From contig NZ_JACSCW010000003.1 in NCBI RefSeq assembly GCF_014333585.1, positions 1 to 64,000 on the forward strand: a DNA stretch of 64,000 nucleotides. Reading direction: 5' to 3'. The stretch is from Hymenobacter sp. BT188. GTDB taxonomy: Bacteria > Bacteroidota > Bacteroidia > Cytophagales > Hymenobacteraceae. This document shows positions 61,692-64,000 of this stretch, piece after piece (the stretch's first letter is position 1; every line of letters begins with the position of its first letter). The position numbers and the translations under genes are program-made. The notes under the pieces were generated by a model, which saw only the letters and a program-made list of their open reading frames with translations, was not told the DNA's origin and made no database searches.

Positions 61692-63095
61692 TTATAAGAT
61701 TCCGTTTACCAGGCCCGGCAGCACACCCAGTACAACCGTGAGTAGCGCCAGTATAACCAGCACTGCCGATTGGAAGCTGCCAACTACTATGGGCGCGGCG
61801 GTGTCATCGTCGGCGGGCTTCATGTACATCGCGATGATGGGCCGCAGGTAGTAGTAAATACCAACCATCGACATGATTACCGCGAAGATAACCAAGCCGA
61901 TATAGCCTTTGTCTACAGCTGCGCCGAAGAGGAAAAACTTGCCAAAAAAGCCCCCCGTGAGCGGAATGCCAGCCAGGGAAAGCATAGCAATGGTCATCAC
62001 GAAAGCCAGCAGCGGATTAGTGCGGGCCAGGCCATTTAAGCCGTCGTAATCTTCACGCTGGCGCTGGTCGTGCACAAGCTTGAGCACCCCGAAGGCAGCG
62101 ACAGTGGCGATGGAGTACGCTAGGGAGTAAAAGAAAATGCCGTTGGCAGAAAGTCCGCTGAGTGCGCCATTAAACGCTACCAAGCCGATAAGCAGATAGC
62201 CCGCGTGCGAGATGCTGGAATAAGCCAGCATGCGCTTCACGCTTTGCTGGGCCACGGCCCCCACGTTGCCGATGAGCAGCGTAAGGGCGCACATAGCCAC
62301 AATAGTAGGAATCCAGAAGCCCTGAGCGGCGGGGAAGGCCTGCACCAGCAGCTTCAGAAATGCCGCGAAGCCAGCCGTTTTCACGACGGTACTCATGAAA
62401 GCCGCGAAGAAGGTGGGCGTGCCTTCGTACACATCCGGCGTCCAATAATGGAAGGGCGCCGCCGACACTTTGAAGCCTATACCAATGAGCATCAGCAAAA
62501 TGCCGATGTAGAGCATGGGGCGCAGCGAGTCGTTGGCTGGATTTGTAACGGCCGTGCCGATTTCGCTGAGCTGGAATGCACCGGTAGACCCATACACCAA
62601 GGCAATACCGAAGAGCAGAATGCCGGTGGCAAATGAACCCATCAAAAAGTACTTCAGCGAGGCTTCGTTGGAGCGCACGTTGCGCTTATCGGAGCCAGCT
62701 ACCACGTACATGGAAATACTCAGAATTTCGATGCCCACGAACAGCATGAGCAGGTTATCGTAGCTGACCATCATAATGGCCCCCACGAGTGAGAACAGCA
62801 GTAAGGAGTAGTACTCAGCGAGGTTGGCCTCGTTGTCGCGCACGTATTTCTGGGAGAACGGGAGCAGCAACAGCGTGGTAAGCACTACAATGCCCGTGAA
62901 AGCGACCGAAAACCGGTCGATGGTGAGCATGTTGTTGAAATACGACTGGGCCGGCGCGTTCCAATCATACAAATTAGCACCGAAGACGATCAGCAGAATA
63001 ACCATAGCTGCGGGCAGCAGCATGCGGTTGGAGCGCAGAAAGCCTAAGAATAGATTGGCGATGCCAAGAACGGAGAGTAATATAATAGAGGCCAT
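61692..63095 (-). CDS. nuoN: NADH-quinone oxidoreductase subunit N
   Basis: This 467-residue protein with about 14 membrane helices is of the antiporter-like (MrpD) family of complex I. Conserved Lys/Glu residues occur in FVGIEILSISMYVVAGSDKR, KRMLAYSSISHAGYLLIG and FKVSAAPFHYWTPDVYEGTP. It pumps protons during NADH oxidation. ATG 63095 (MASIILLSVLG) is chosen. It follows nuoM by 103 bp and is the last gene of the nuo operon. Confidence 0.95.
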   Translation of the reverse strand: MASIILLSVLGIANLFLGFLRSNRMLLPAAMVILLIVFGANLYDWNAPAQSYFNNMLTIDRFSVAFTGIVVLTTLLLLPFSQKYVRDNEANLAEYYSLLLFSLVGAIMMVSYDNLLMLFVGIEILSISMYVVAGSDKRNVRSNEASLKYFLMGSFATGILLFGIALVYGSTGAFQLSEIGTAVTNPANDSLRPMLYIGILLMLIGIGFKVSAAPFHYWTPDVYEGTPTFFAAFMSTVVKTAGFAAFLKLLVQAFPAAQGFWIPTIVAMCALTLLIGNVGAVAQQSVKRMLAYSSISHAGYLLIGLVAFNGALSGLSANGIFFYSLAYSIATVAAFGVLKLVHDQRQREDYDGLNGLARTNPLLAFVMTIAMLSLAGIPLTGGFFGKFFLFGAAVDKGYIGLVIFAVIMSMVGIYYYLRPIIAMYMKPADDDTAAPIVVGSFQSAVLVILALLTVVLGVLPGLVNGIL

Positions 63096-63198
63096 TGGCA
63101 GGATATAACACCAATCTCCAGCGTTGCTGTCCAGTTGGTGAGTCGTTGAATGAGGTCGTTCAAGAGAGGCGAACGACACTTAGAGCATAACCGCCTGT

Positions 63199-64000
63199 TT
63201 ACCGCTGCATTAAGCTCAGAATCCGAATCACGCTGGGCTCTGACATTTGCAGGAAGGTATTTGGAAACAAGCCAATCCAGAAAATCATGAAGATCAAGGG
63301 TACTAGCACGGCTAGCTCCGCTCCATTCAAGTCGCGGAAGGCGGCAGTGAAGGAAGTAGCCGGGCCGAGCATGACGCGCTGGAACATGCGCAGCAAATAA
63401 ACGGCCCCCAGAATGATGGTGATGCCCGCTACCGCGCCTAGCCAGTTGTTGTACTGGAATACGCCCGCTAGCAGCAGAAACTCACCTACAAAACCACTGG
63501 TCAGAGGCAAGGCCACCGTGGCCAGCAGCACTACCAGAAAGCTTACCGAAAGCAGGGGTGTGGTTTGTGTGAGGCCACCCAACTCGGGGATGAGGCGGGT
63601 GTTGGTGCGGCGCTGGATGATGTCGGCAATGAAGAACATGCCCACCACGTTCACGCCGTGGGCCAGCATTTGCACCACGGCGCCCTGCAAACCCATTTGG
63701 GTAAGCGAGAACACGCCAGCCGCCATCAGCCCGACATGGGAGAGGGAGGAATAGGCAATCAAGCGCTTCATGTCGCGCTGCCGGATGGCAATGATAGCGC
63801 CGTAGATAATGCCGATAACGGCCAGAATCATCACCAGCCAGCCCCACTGACTTACGCCCAACGGCGTAATAGGTAGCAGCCAGCGGAGGCAACCATAAAT
63901 ACCCATTTTCAGCATAATGCCCGATAGCAGCATCGTAGCCGGAGCGGGCGCTTCGGTGTAAGTATCAGGCTGCCAGGTATGGAAGGGGAAGATGGGCATC
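63199..64000 (-). CDS. nuoM: NADH-quinone oxidoreductase subunit M, 3' part
   Basis: The C-terminal 266 residues or so of the complex I antiporter-like subunit M; the start lies right of the window. FPFHTWQPDTYTEAPAPATM holds the conserved proton-channel region, RLIAYSSLSHVGLM the key Lys/Arg helix, and TSGFVGEFLLL follows. It is co-transcribed with nuoN. Confidence 0.95.
   Translation of the reverse strand, partial: MPIFPFHTWQPDTYTEAPAPATMLLSGIMLKMGIYGCLRWLLPITPLGVSQWGWLVMILAVIGIIYGAIIAIRQRDMKRLIAYSSLSHVGLMAAGVFSLTQMGLQGAVVQMLAHGVNVVGMFFIADIIQRRTNTRLIPELGGLTQTTPLLSVSFLVVLLATVALPLTSGFVGEFLLLAGVFQYNNWLGAVAGITIILGAVYLLRMFQRVMLGPATSFTAAFRDLNGAELAVLVPLIFMIFWIGLFPNTFLQMSEPSVIRILSLMQR

Larger units (their letters stand above)
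42..61956. repeat. Dispersed iterated motif TGGGGGGCWWW, 57 copies
   Basis: First bases of the G6 runs (plus orientation): 67, 6494, 8737, 8801, 10835, 11468, 12880, 13146, 15618, 20894, 25861, 27134, 27164, 27839, 29221, 30236, 33074, 35658, 36603, 36845, 39727, 42169, 42627, 46231, 52858, 56224, 58128. C6 runs (minus orientation): 42, 725, 3534, 4400, 5669, 7764, 12863, 14734, 18103, 18295, 19071, 19151, 19650, 23467, 26032, 27968, 31224, 42154, 44937, 47966, 49688, 50467, 53405, 55055, 55705, 56700, 57288, 58272, 60882, 61951. Only three other G6/C6 runs exist (6770, 16069, 21578). In 51 of 57 the C is followed by three A/T bases; in 45 the run is preceded by T. Counted by hand. Confidence 0.85.

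Noticed and set aside
42-61956. CRISPR-like repeats made of the G6 motif
   Set aside because: Spacing is irregular (15 bp to several kb), most copies lie within genes, both orientations are mixed and no cas gene is present.
42-61956. Replication-termination or KOPS-type polar signal
   Set aside because: The motif is evenly split between strands (27 plus, 30 minus), while such signals are strongly polar.
62205-62636. 143-codon open frame antisense to nuoN
   Set aside because: Shadow of the nuoN reading frame; no recognisable protein features.

Overview
The window is 64 kb of chromosome from an aerobic member of the Bacteroidota, most probably the Cytophagales and close to Hymenobacter. The evidence is type IX secretion genes (porU, porV, porZ), promoters of the TAnnTTTG type, a Bacteroidota-style Nuo complex, an mre-rod cell-shape operon, and many secreted or outer-membrane proteins ending in phenylalanine. 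The species call is inference. Housekeeping genes dominate. There is no intact insertion sequence, prophage, tRNA or CRISPR array.

Layout. 1-240: 3' end of a 5S rRNA gene and two terminators. 292-6805 (minus): porU, porV and an M16 peptidase homologue lacking the zinc motif. 6923-8266 (minus): pssA and a metallo-beta-lactamase hydrolase. 8403-12814 (plus): an FAD oxidoreductase and a large propeller/barrel protein. 13002-18079 (plus): cytochrome c maturation genes ccmB, C, D, E and F, with a cysteine-type CcmE. 18270-21849: a DUF2520 protein, ferredoxin, IscX, KdsC, cold-shock protein and a UbiA prenyltransferase. 21961-24527: two tandem paralogous outer-membrane barrels. 24662-28423: a glycosyltransferase, NodS-like methyltransferase, PIG-L deacetylase and acyl-CoA dehydrogenase-like protein, a candidate glycolipid pathway. 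28622-30157: purH. 30403-36279: mreB-mreC-mreD-mrdA-rodA. 36366-42130: a proline-rich unknown, ferredoxin, tdk, porZ and recO. 42180-45868 (minus): four FKBP prolyl isomerases and a DHH phosphoesterase. 46374-51466: ndk, a nucleoside permease, a decayed regulator, sodA, tadA and two small exported proteins. 51550-56105 (minus): an ABC permease fused to an M1 peptidase, with its ATPase. 56376-61618 (plus): aspS, a 3'-5' exonuclease, a DUF937-OmpA protein and an unknown membrane protein. 61692-64000 (minus): nuoN and the 3' part of nuoM.

The most striking signal is not a gene. A G-rich motif, consensus TGGGGGGCWWW, occurs about once per 1.1 kb. By hand I count 60 runs of six or more G or C; 57 have the form GGGGGGC, 51 of those continue with three A/T bases and 45 are preceded by T. 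Copies fall on both strands equally (27 plus, 30 minus), about 40 lie inside genes, and some face each other to make terminators. This is the profile of a DNA-uptake-like or other genome-wide iterated signal, and I know of no description of it in this group. Other points of note are two REP-like inverted repeats, a 52-bp perfect palindrome, and the Nod-factor-like enzyme set at 24.7-28.4 kb.
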